Positions 24,680-35,900 of a stretch of DNA of 64,000 nt are shown here, piece by piece (the first letter of the stretch is position 1; every line of letters begins with the position of its first letter). The translations under genes were made by a program, and so were the position numbers. This DNA comes from Trissonchulus latispiculum. Taxonomy: Eukaryota; Nematoda; Enoplea; Enoplida; Ironidae. Under the pieces are notes generated by a model, which did not search any database, was not told the DNA's origin, and was given only the letters and a program-made list of their open reading frames with translations. Location: assembly GCA_030248195.1 (NCBI GenBank), contig JASAND010030890.1:1-64000 (forward strand). Reading direction: 5' to 3'.

Positions 24680-24762
24680 CAGTATTGGCATCTGGGATGG
24701 GATCCCATGGGATGGGATTAAAAACACATCCCATGTGAGATCAGTAGGATTTCGTGGGATCA
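24680..24762. mobile_element. hAT-like miniature element, GGGAT word family, copy 2
   Basis: Starts CAGTATTGGCATCTGGGATG and continues with ATCCCATGGGATGGGAT words; same order as the inverted copy at 12300-12404. Confidence 0.45.
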
Positions 24763-24865
24763 TTTTGCCTCACAATGCCTGCAACAGCGTTTCCAAATTT
24801 CGAAAAAGTGCAATATTTGGGTAAAATATTCTATTAAACTTAGAGTTCAACTGCTCATAAACACC

Positions 24866-25720
24866 TGTAGCAGTGTGCTTGTCACGTGCTTTGACTAATT
24901 GACTATTGAGTGATTGTTGCGTATGCAAATTAGTATCTGTCTGCTGTCTGTTATTCGCGTCACTTTAGTGGGCTTGTCTGCGTTAGAGTAAACCAGTCTG
25001 ATGTTAGAGTGCTACTGTTAGTGGAGGTTCCACTAGAAAGTCTAAGTCGTGACTTTTTGATTTGCATTGTTTTAACTGTCTAGAGTTGCACAGTTAGGTG
25101 TCTACTCTAAACAGTTAAAACACCCAATTGGGTAAAAACAACTTGCTCATTCTGGAAAAAGAGCAAAATGGTAAGACTTTTAAGTAATTATTGTGCTTCT
25201 AGCTTAGCGTAATTATTGTAAATACTAAGCTTGGCAGTGTTTGATTGTCTGGTATGATGTGGTCCCATGGCTTGGCGCGTTCCCGTACAAGCTCCATCCT
25301 ACCCCGTACTGGTTGGAAGAACTTCCTGCCAAAGAATTGCCAATTTTGAAGAGACATTCACTATTGCCCAAGCCCTCAACTTTGAATTTGAACTCTGGTA
25401 TTCGACTGGGTGATTTGCGTTGAGTTTTGTTTTTGACTATTACTAATATGTTTGTTTTGCTGTTTACTTTGTTTGTTGTTTTTGTATTAACTAATTGTTT
25501 TTCTCTGAGTTTCTTACTTTGTTTATTGTTGGACTGAGGGACCAGTCCCCTCGTAGGGGGGAGGTGTAGCAGTGTGCTTGTCACGTGCTTTGACTAATTG
25601 ACTATTGAGTGGTTGTTGCGTCTGCAAATTAGTATCTGTCTTCTGTCTGTTATTCGCGTCACTTTAGTGGGCTTGTCTGCGTTAGAGTAAACCAGTCTGA
25701 TGTTAGAGTGCTACTGTTAG
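24866..25720 (+). mobile_element. Short LTR retrotransposon (TRIM-like), tRNA-Gln primed
   Basis: Two nearly identical direct repeats of about 155 bp (24866-25020 and 25565-25720) start TGTAGCAGTGTG and end near GCTACTGTTAG. Right after the first is TGGAGGTTCCAC, complementary to the CCA-tailed 3' end of tRNA-Gln. Right before the second is a polypurine tract, GTAGGGGGGAGG. The 540-bp internal region encodes no recognisable gag or pol; the longest frame is 60 codons (25241-25423). The four bases CACC flank both sides with one ambiguous base, a possible short target duplication. Size and layout fit a terminal-repeat retrotransposon in miniature, which needs enzymes from elsewhere. Confidence 0.78.
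25022..25033 (+). promoter_or_regulatory. Primer binding site, tRNA-Gln
   Basis: TGGAGGTTCCAC lies one base after the 5' LTR and is an exact complement of the last 12 bases of CCA-tailed eukaryotic tRNA-Gln. Confidence 0.7.
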
Positions 25721-26580
25721 TCACCCATTTCTGTAGGTTTTGCCAATCGTGCAGGAGAGATCAAAATGTTTTGGAAATCCTGTTTTTCATGATTCAAAAA
25801 GCAACGATAGTATAAGCCATAACTGATTTTGAGGGTCAAAAAAGGCCATTTTCGAGGAAATCAGTTTTTTCATAATTACTGCAAAATCTTACAGAGAATT
25901 TTCAAAAAGCAACGATAGTATAAGGCAAACATTCTAACATTCTAGAAAAATCCTGATGACTATATGTACAATAATCTGTAGGTTTGAAACAGAAACAGAA
26001 CTAATAAGGCAAATGTAGCTTAAAACCTGCGTTCTGGCAAAAATTGCTTCCACAAGTACACAAATTGGATACCACAAGGATCAGTTAAGTTTTACCTTGA
26101 CGTCTCGTACTGGTATGTTTCCGTTATATGAATGCTACCGCCGTTTCCGATAACAGCAATTGTGTTTTAGTGGAGCTTTGGATATCCTATCCTAACTCCC
26201 CTGTTGCTGTTAAGTTTGTTGCTATGTCATCTGTCGTCATCTGCAGTTGTGGAATTTTAACGTCGCCAAAAGTTTCCAGGGTTTCTGCCCTCTACCAGGC
26301 TAAATGCGCTTTCGAAAGAGCCGAACAATGCATAATTTTCAGCAATTAAAAACCTTGATGATTTTTCAAAACATTGAGATTAAATAGAATTTGCAAACTT
26401 CAGCTTCAACTTCAGCAAACTTCAGCAATTCTGGTTAATTTCCATATTTCAGCAACACATCTTAACACGCTATTAGGTAAAGTAGTTTGGAAGTTTGGTA
26501 GTAAATAAGTTAATTTTTAATTATTGACATTTTTTAATAAATTTAACAGCATAGTAATCCTATAGCATTCGAAAAATTTT

Positions 26581-26696
26581 GCGGGTATCTTGCTGGTATC
26601 AGTTGACTGCGGGCGAGGACCGCGAGGCGGGGCGAGTACCAGCGTGCGAGAAGCGGGGCGGGCGGGCCGCCAAATTGGTACCCGCTTTCAACTCTG
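26581..26696. mobile_element. hAT-like fragment, CAGAGTTGAAAGCGGGT end
   Basis: Read on the minus strand it starts CAGAGTTGAAAGCGGGTACC and continues with GGCGGGCC-type words. It shares its first bases with the element at 30430-30527. The other end is unclear. Confidence 0.45.
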
Positions 26697-26773
26697 GTTT
26701 AACTGCTTCAAAAAGTTTTATATTGTGATTATATTATTATTTATGATCATACATGCGTAAGGGGTGTACTGAG

Positions 26774-27157
26774 GGTGTACCAGGTACACCCTAATTTCAG
26801 AGGGGACAGCGCAGTGCGCAAGCAAAATCAGAGAAACCGCGCAGCTTGAGCGAAGCGAGCGCTGTTCATAACGTCAAAATGGCGCAATTCAGCCTGAACT
26901 ATATTCAGCAAAATAAGTTCTAATTAATGGATATAGTCCTCCTACTTCATTTCTACAAAAATGTAGAAGTTTTGATGAGCTTACAATCTGTGAAATGAAT
27001 GAAAAACTAGTGGGGAAAGCAGTGCTATATTTGTGAATACTTTAAACATGTAGCTATCCCCGCAGTGTGTTCTACAGCCCTCGCCTCTCCTCCACCGACC
27101 CCCCCCGTTGTGCGAAGGGGGACCGCCCAAAATAATTTCTGGTACACCCTGTGAATA
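26774..27157. mobile_element. Miniature element with GGGTGTACCAG ends
   Basis: AGGGTGTACCAG at the left is mirrored by CTGGTACACCCT at the right. Inside are GCGAAGCGAGCGC and C/G runs. Non-coding. Confidence 0.45.
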
Positions 27158-27354
27158 GAGACCTTGCCCATGTATGTTTATGATTATTTTATATTATAAC
27201 AATTGTGATGATGTTCTCTTGATGAACCCGTCTTCCTGTACAAATCCCAATAGCCGCTCTATTTTTAAAGATATCTGGTATAAGGAAACAAGTTAACCAC
27301 CACCCCTTTTTTCCCTGGCAAACCCTTAACAAAGTTGACTAAAAGCTATAGGGG

Positions 27355-27715
27355 ACGTTCTCTATTTCCGGAGTGAAATATTTCGAGACATTTTATTTTT
27401 GGAGTCTTTTTATGTTTTGAGACGAATTGCTTCGAAACGTTTTCATCTTACGAGACATTTTTTAAATAATCGAAACAATTTTATATGTCTCGAAATATTT
27501 TCATTTGTCTCGAAATACTTTCATTTGTCTCGAAATATTTTCATTTGACTCGAAATATTTTAGGAAGTCTCGAAACACATTTTTGCAAAATCTAGACAAA
27601 TTCGTGAAATGTCTCAAAAGTTTTTCGAAAAGTCTCGAAAGTTAGAAAATATTTCGAGACAGCCAACTTTCCGGAAACCTGCACTCGCTGTGGAGTTAAA
27701 GCTGGCATACCCATA
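27355..27715. repeat. TCTAGAAA / TCTCGAAA word array, copy 3 (inverted)
   Basis: Almost every 20 bases contains TCTCGAAATATTTTC or similar; the right end is the inverted form of the shared CTTTAACTCCAC..GAGTGCAG start. Confidence 0.6.
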
Positions 27716-28381
27716 AATCAAAAAGTGCTCAAAGAATTACGTTTTAGGAGTACCATGTATCAAGTAAGAAAATAGACGGGGTCGATTGGGTCAATAATTA
27801 AAAATTAACTTATTTACTACCAAACTTCCAAACTACTTTACCTAATAGCGTGTTAAGATGTGTTGCTGAAATATGGAAATTAACCAGAATTGCTGAAGTT
27901 TGCTGAAGTTGAAGCTGAAGTTTGCAAATTCTATTTAATCTCAATGTTTTGAAAAATCATCAAGGTTTTTAATTGCTGAAAATTATGCATTGTTCGGCTC
28001 TTCGAAAGCGCATTTAGCCTGGTAGAGGGCAGAAACCCTGGAAACTTTTGGCGACGTTAAAATTCCACAAACTGCAAGATGACGACAGATGACATAGCAA
28101 CAAAAAACTTAACAGCAACAGGGGAGTTAGGATAGGATATCCCAAAGCTCCACTAAAACACAATTGCTGTTATCGGAAACGGCGGTAGCATTCATATAAC
28201 GGAAACATACCAGTACGAGACGTCAAGGTAAAACTTAACTGATCCTTGTGGTATCCAATTTGTGTACTTGTGGAAGCAATTTTTGCCAGAACGCAGGTTT
28301 TAAGCTACATTTGCCTTATTAGTTCTGTTTCTGTTTCAAACCTACAGATTATTGTACATATAGTCATCAGGATTTTTCTAA

Positions 28382-29246
28382 CACTGGGTCACTTTTTGTG
28401 ACCCATGACCCACTCGACCTAAGCGCAAAATTCACCCAGACCCAAGGTGACCCATAAAATCTTAAAATTTAGTGACCCAAACCCAAATGACCTAAACGGT
28501 TTCGTGACCCAGGCCCAACTGACTCATGAATTTCTGTGACCCAGACCCAAATGACCTAATAGAATAACGTTACAGAGACTGACCCTAACCGAGATTGTCC
28601 CATTGTGCAGTGTTTTTAAGCTTTCTTAATTTTTGGAAAATGCAAGAATAAGTACGTTCCGCTCATTTTGTGAAACTAGATCAGTAGTTTGTTTTTCTTA
28701 CAAAAGAACCAGCTAGACATGGACCGGCGGTTTTCAATTTGGAATTACTAAATATGCACAACCCCAGAAAAGGTTTCTATTACTTTTATTGACAAGGTTG
28801 CTGTAAACTTTTAAAATCGGCCGAAATGTGTCCACCTTAATATACGTGCTCTTACTATGTGGCCCGACTCATATAGAATGGCAGAGCAAGTCACACTTAA
28901 CCTAGTGATTTCTGCAAAATGACTAGTAAATTTAACTAATTAGTAAGTGATCGCGCCGAAGGCGCCAAAATTTCTCAGAAATAATGGGTTTACCTTTACA
29001 GTTAGCTAAACTTCCACCACGAAAATTGAAACTTTTAAGATTTGGCAAGACCCCTATGACACAGCCCCAAAATGACCCACTAAAATTGCTGACCCAGACC
29101 CAAAGTGACCCATTGGAAGCTTGACCCAGACCCACCATGACCCAAAGGTTTTCCAAAACTAGTGACCCAAGACCCAGTGACCCATGCCAAAACAGCGACC
29201 CAAACGACCCATGACCCAATGACCCATGACCCAGTTTCCATCCCTG
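28382..29246. mobile_element. hAT-like element filled with GGGTC words
   Basis: On the minus strand it begins CAGGGATGGAAACTGGGTC and then repeats GGGTC(A/T)-type words for about 220 bp; the far end is likewise filled with GACCCA words over about 190 bp. The middle 400 bp is ordinary AT-rich sequence. There is no matching 8-bp duplication, probably because the left end is joined to the foldback arm ending at 28380. No transposase. Confidence 0.55.
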
Positions 29247-30045
29247 GCATTTAGACTGAGAGTTGATGCATACGTACTGACATCGGCCGTACTGACACTG
29301 ATATTTCCTGAAACATGAAAAAGAATAAGCTCTCCAAGGGGGGTCACTAATGTTTGAAATGAAAACCAGTACGATACAGTGGAGGCCTGTCAGTAGGTAT
29401 TCGGTTGTGGGATGCAGCCGTTATTGCGCAAATGATGTCTGCAGCCTAATAACTAAGAGTGTGTCATAGTCAACTAGATCATCAGAATGCAATAACAGTG
29501 ACTGATATAAATCCGCGTCACACAATCGTTTGTTGGCTGAATGCGATTGATGGAATTGAACTATTTTATTTGGAGTAGATAGAGTTTAGAACAATCAGAC
29601 CAGGACGAATGCTGGATTGAAATTCATATGGTTGGCCTTCAACACAACTCTCACTTAAACACTATACCGACTACCAAATTTCTGCTGTAGTAAGAATGAT
29701 TTCTGCCAGGTTCAGAAACTAGAAGGTGATTTGATGCTCCAAATTACCACAGATTTTGCGAAAACGGTTCCATTATGCTCTAATTGATCAATAATTGACA
29801 GATTAGTACGGAATCACCATGCACGTTTAGGCTAGTGCCTGTTAACATCGATGCAGGATAAGGAATAATGTACAGTTATAATGGACACTTCCAAAAATTT
29901 ATCCTGTGTTTGTAGACTACAAAACATTTGGCTAAATGTATTTAGCTATTTCTCTATTAAGTGGTTCTGAAAGGATTAAAATTCGGAATTACAATTGCCT
30001 CTCTGTGACTTGTAACGGAATGCTATGGCTCAAAATCGGACACTA
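29247..30045. repeat. Segmental duplicate A
   Basis: About 800 bp that recur as duplicate B at 31088-32123 with roughly 90% identity by eye, both beginning GCATTTAGACTGAGAG. No convincing gene; a 94-codon frame (29936-30220) starts inside it and runs past its end. Confidence 0.75.
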
Positions 30046-30429
30046 CGACATTACGACTACGAGCTCCAACCTAGACAGCTCTGCTGCAAACCAAAATCAT
30101 ATCCAAGTTAGGAGTGGACAGTGTTATACAAAAACTCCAGCGGTAGTTGCTATTCAGTTGCAAAAAATAAACAGGAATGAACTAAACTTTTACGAAATTA
30201 CAACACGAAAATTGACTTGAAATCTTGAAACCTTTGCTTACTGATTCTACTCACAGATCGATAGCATACTATCCTCAGAACTAACGAAAACGAAGATAAA
30301 ATCTGATGGAGTTAGCTGTGAACGCCACACTGTTGTTTGATAGTTTTAATACTTCACTATGTACATTTTTAAAGCGTTAATTTTGCTCGATGCATGCTAT
30401 AGAGTACTTAAATATGCAAAAAATTCCAA

Positions 30430-30527
30430 ATTTAAGAAGTGGGTCAAGTGGGTGTGGGTCGCGGGTCACGGGTCCGCGGGTCGCGTGTACCCGCGGGTCA
30501 CGAAATTGCGACCCACTTCCAACTCTG
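30430..30527. mobile_element. hAT-like miniature element, GGGTC / CGGGT words
   Basis: On the minus strand it begins CAGAGTTGGAAGTGGGTCGC. The whole 98 bp consists of GGGTC and CGCGGGT words. It shares its start with the elements at 26581 and 28382. Confidence 0.5.
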
Positions 30528-31087
30528 GGTACATCACCGGTCATCTTCATTTGACAGCCAACTTCACTAGATTGCACTAGATATTTTGGGTGTTTGGTGG
30601 TGTGGAACTTTCACTCATTCGTTAGTTTGGTATTACAAATAGTTCAAATACCATTTAAATTAGACCAATCTATTTTTAGATGTTTTAGCTTTTCTCCATG
30701 CAAAACATGCCAATAATGCCATTTTTGGCACATTTTTGCAAACAAAATTTTTTCCGAAATTTTCCCCGGGATTCTACTCCCCTCCCGTGGACAAGTCTCT
30801 AAAAATATCCAGATTATGCTAGTTTTATTTCATTTTGCTTAATGAAGTAGCTTCAGTTAGATCGACGTTTATTTTATTTTCGGACGGAAATTTTCACGGA
30901 AAATTTTCTGGCACTAATAGTCAATTGCTTTTAAGTATAACAGCGGCAAGTAGGTTGGGCAATTCTGCATGTGCATTTATCCAAATCCAAATTTCCGGCA
31001 AGGGCATTTGGCCTGACAACTTTTCAAAGTGTTAAACAAGCATCCGTATAAATAGCAGATTTCGCTGTTCAAAGAGGCACAGGCGAC
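30528..31087. other. No recognisable feature
   Basis: AT-rich sequence between the two duplicates with short frames only. Confidence 0.35.
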
Positions 31088-32123
31088 GCATTTAGACTGA
31101 GAGTTGATGCATACGTACCTTCCATCGGCCGTACTGACACCGATATTTGCTGAAACATGAAAAAGAATAAGCTCTCCAAGGGGGGTCTCTAATGTTTGAA
31201 TCGAAAACCAGTAGGATATAGTGGAGGCCTGTCAGTAGGTAATCGGTTGTGGGATGCAGCCGTTATTGCGCAAATGATGTCTGCAGCCTAATAACTAAGA
31301 GTGTGACGCTTGTCATAGTCAACTAGATCATCAAAATGCAATAACAGTGACTGATATAAGTCCGTGTCACACAAACGTTTGTTGGCTGAATGCGATTGAT
31401 GGAATTGAACTATTTTATTTGGAGTACATAGAGTTTAGAACAATCAGACCAGTTTTCTGAAAAACTGAAGCCAATACTATAAAATGCTCTCAGTTAAGTG
31501 GACCCAAGCATCTAAGTGAAAATGTCCTTTGTAGTTTAGCTGACATTTATTAATATCTGCGCATGGACATATACGATTCCTTTCCTCTGGTTACAGGGAA
31601 AGATTATAGGAATTTAATGCAAGTGCCTCCAGGCCCTAAATTTTTATTAATAAGTTACCCAGTATCACACACAGGACGAATGCTGGATTGAAATTCATAC
31701 GGTTGGCCTTCAACACAACTCTCACTTAAACACTATACCGACTACCAAATCTCTGCTGTAGTAAGAATGATTTCTGCCTGGTTCAGAAACTAGAAGGTGA
31801 TTTGATGCTCCAAATTACCACAGATTTTGCGAAAACGGTTCCATTATGCTCTAATTGATCAACAATTGACAGTTATGCACGAAATTACCAATCACTTTTA
31901 GTCTGGTGTCTGTTAACATCGATGCAGGATAAGGCCTTAATGTACAGTTCTAATGGACACTGCCAAACTTTTGTCCAGCGTTTGTATAGAAATTTTGACA
32001 TTTGGCTAAATGTTTTTAGCAATTTCTCTATTACCTAAGTGGTTCTGAAAGTATTGGAATTCGAAATTACAATTGTCTTTGTGCTACTTCTAACGGAATG
32101 CTATTGTTCAAAATCGGACACTA
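31088..32123. repeat. Segmental duplicate B, with a 222-bp insertion
   Basis: Homologous to 29247-30045 but split at 31453-31674 by about 222 bp absent from A, which shows the unbroken CAGACCAGGACGAATG junction. The insertion has no evident inverted ends and at most a 2-bp flanking duplication. Confidence 0.7.
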
Positions 32124-32941
32124 ATTTAGGTACTACTTTTACACCTTACCTGAAAGCTTCTAACAAAATTAGGATTTAATGTGCCCAGTATAATGTTTAA
32201 TGTGAATCAAGGATTTCTGGAATTGGAAAATTGGAACCTAAAGAAAGGAAATGAAAAAGGAAACATTTCCTTGGTAACATGACCCATGTTCCATGGCTGC
32301 AACCAGGGGCCGGTTCCATAAAAGTTTGCGAGTACTAAACTCGACAACTAGACTCATGCTAGTTGTCGAGTCTAGTCCCTCAAGTGTACCATAAAACCCT
32401 CGCAGTCGAGTAGCCACCTGTACTCGACTTGCGAGTCTAGCTTCTCACAAGTTTGAACACTACTAGACTAATCGGTTTCCATAAAACTTTCGTCTTGCCT
32501 TGCTATTACGCTACTAGCATCCGTCTAGTTCTCTAGACTATTTTGACTAGAGAAGTGATAATTAAAGTTACGTAACTTTTTCATTTTTTATCAAAATAGA
32601 CTCAAAAGCAAGAGACGCACGTTTTTTGAATCTTTTTTCAAATGTCTGCAATTTTTACAAAGTTTCATTGAGATTTGGATTTTCTGCGATTTTTTACATG
32701 ATTATGGTTATTTTCTGGCGAACAGTGTTGGCAGTGTTGGTCCTCGACTAGCACTGTGTAATGAAATTGGTTAAATAAAAAATCAGATTTTGAAGAATTG
32801 ATCTAAAAAGAAGGATTTGCTCAATGGTCACTCGAAAACGCCAAGGAAGACCTCAGAAAATGGGTTAAGTTAAAGATTTCCATGATCGTGGGTACATGAA
32901 TGAACGTCCAAGCTGTATTTGTATTTGTGTGTTATTAAGAA

Positions 32942-35900
32942 CAGGGTTGCCAATCTCTAGAATATAACTACTTCCTAGGGAAACGAAAGGGAAGATTAGT
33001 TAAAATTTGCAGTATAAGGTCAGGGTATCATTAACACAAGAAGAATAACATCATAAATTAATAAACATATTAGCCAGTTAGGTGGTCTGAATGGAAATTC
33101 CTTACTATTGTCTCCTTGTGGAAAGCGGGTGCCTTTTCATTTGGATCCTGTTGTCCCCCAAACAGATAATAACTGCAAACGTCCACACTTTAATGAAGAG
33201 CTAGTGCCTCTTCATTAGGACCCAATCTTAGACAACTTATGCATTATTGTCGGCCACCCCAAAAATCAGAAGGAAAAAAGGTCATAATAATATCCAGGAA
33301 AACATGTAATTCCTCTCTTTGCAAACAGCAATTTCAATTTATTGTCAAATTTAATCATATGAAGATGGTCCACTAGTATAGGGTAGTTAACATGTGGAAT
33401 TAGTCCCAATTAGCAACAACCCGTAGTTACAAATGCATAGTTAGCTGCATTTAGACGTAGATAGGCTTGGTTAACGTTGTTTGACATTAATTCTCTATTC
33501 TTGATGGTTAGTTAGCTTGAGTTAGTATTAATATGAGTTAAAAATGTTAATTGGGGTCAATTAGTGTTAATTAGGTAATAATTACGTAATAATCAAAATT
33601 TTATGTGGAAACATAACATAGGCTCAATCGAAAGGCAATTCGACGCTGATTCCAAAAATGTAAATTTTATTTCTCAACTCCCAAAATTAAGGAAGTTATG
33701 GTCAAAAATGTTTTAGTAAAATGTTTGCCATTTCGTAATTTTAGTATTTCAAAAAAAGGTGTAACTTAACTAAGACTTACGTAACCTTTATGTCAAGTCC
33801 AGTCATATCGTCTGGGAGGCTGTCCTCACATGAACTTTGGGCTGGCCTTTAGTCCAGCAGGAGAATTGCCTCTCGAAAAGAGAGTTAGTATACACCTTTT
33901 GTATGCCTCATTGGTTCGAAGGGGGCCTAGTTGCCTCAAACACAAATTAAATTAAAAGAAAAGAAATTAAATCTAGGTAGTTAAGTACGTAGAATCCATT
34001 AACATAATTCTTGTTTAGTTAGAACTTACGTAAAAAACAATTATGTGCATACTTTTTCATCTTTTCCTGTTTTATTTTCCTCCTTGCTCAGGATTTCTTC
34101 CTCCGGCTTATTGGAAACAGGGAGTTTCCAGTAGCAAGGAACAATTGTTGCCGAAGACGAATGACCGGCACGCTTTGTTTTCGGCCGAAGGGTCAAGTCT
34201 AATCCAAAAGTGAGGGGCCGAAAACAAGCAAATTATAAACTTTTATTAAACATGGCAGAATAATTTATTCGGTCAATCTAACTTATTAGAGTCGTACCTG
34301 TCTTGTATAGGCCCAAAATGGCCAAAATTTGGTAAAATTCCGTCAATTTTTGGGCAAGTTAAGAACATATATATTGTCTCTTGTCCCTTTGGTTACGTTT
34401 ACATGTAAACCCAAAACTTTATAAAATTCGCCCAAGTTTCGACCCCGAAATTCATCAAAAAAGGGACCAGTTGGGGGCAATATTTCCCAACACCATTAAT
34501 CCGACCCCTCACCTGGTCTCCGGGCCGAAAAGAGCCCGGATCTTACATGTAAAAGATGGGAAGCTTCTAGAAACTTCTAGAAGCTTCCCCCAAAATTAAA
34601 GAAAGCCGCTTTTATTACAAGCTGTCAACGAGCTGTCCCTTGCCCGCCGATTTTCAAAATTCTAGTCAGTGCTCATTTAGCCACGGCCGAGAGCGGTCGC
34701 AAAATGTCCCCATATCCCCCGTGTACTGCTTCTCGTATCACTGGTGTGACGCGGGAAAATAGCAGTACACGCCCCAAATTTCCAGAAAAATTATAGGGAT
34801 CTCTCTGGCCCTTGAGCCAGAGAGGTAAACTGAGTTTACATACACGAGCACTAACAACTTGAGCGGCCACATGGACCTTTTATGTCCGGCCTAGAACTGC
34901 CACCTAGGATAAAAAATTAGGATTCTGTACTGTGACCCCTTTGGCCAATTTTTATGTATGCTTGTGCTTTGGCCGATTGGCCCTTTTTCATGTTTTAAGG
35001 CCGAATGGCCACCCTTTCTGTAAATCCAAGTCACGGCCAAGAGCCCAGTATTTTAATATTTTTGGGCTTTCAAGCCCCTATTTTCCAGCATTTTCGGCCT
35101 TGTGGCCAATTTTAAGTTCTCTAGCATGATGGGCTTCCGAGCCAAGTTAATTTCCTTACTCGTTAATTTTATTATTATTTTATGATTTTAAAATCAAGAG
35201 CAGTTCATGTAAACTCCTCCCGTCCGACGGAGGTCTTGAGACATGCTCTCTCTCTTTCTTTTACTTTCGCTTCTCTTCGTCAAGCCATTACCTTGTTTGG
35301 TCCAAAAACTACGTTTCTCTTTTTAGTGCAAACATTTCTTTCCTTCATCTCTCTTCCGTTGTCACTTTTCGGGGTTTCCTTTTTTGTAGATTTAACGGGA
35401 TTCTGAGTGGGACCTAACCTCTGAGTTGTGAGCTAGAGAGCCCCTTAATTACGGCTCTGAAGTTAATAAGTTAGTTAGCAGAAACATTCTCCCCACAGCC
35501 GGCAACTAGGAGTTGCCGGCCACAATTGTTAACGAAGGCGCTGCACTAGTTTAAAACAACAGTTCTGTATCGTGTCTTAATTTCAGCGTTAGGTCGGCTT
35601 TAAAATTAATAGGTATCAAAACAGTATAGGGCGTGTTAAAACTGATCCTAAAACCTTGAGTTACATCAATCTCAGTAATTAATTATCAAGCAGTTTTGGG
35701 AGGAATGGCCGGCTTCCTCAGCTTTCTGTAGTTTACAGTTAATTGTGCATTTTTGATCTAACTTTGTTGTTAGTAATAATTGCCGAGCAATTATTACTCA
35801 CTGGCTTTCTTTTTAAACTTTATACAACGTTTCATCAAATTTTCAAGTTCCGGTTCTCACAAAAATTTCTTTTATAAAGCAATTCTGCAGAATTGCAAAA

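Larger units (their letters stand above)
25943..28380. mobile_element. Foldback structure with about 587-bp arms
   Basis: 25943-26529 and 27790-28380 are inverted copies with only scattered mismatches, separated by about 1.26 kb. The arms carry a small frame (26128-26349) with no recognisable domain. The spacer contains a GC-rich hAT-like fragment (26581-26696), an element with GGTGTACC ends (about 26774-27157) and an inverted TCTAGAAA-type array (27355-27715). The right arm ends exactly where a GGGTC-word element begins. Confidence 0.75.
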
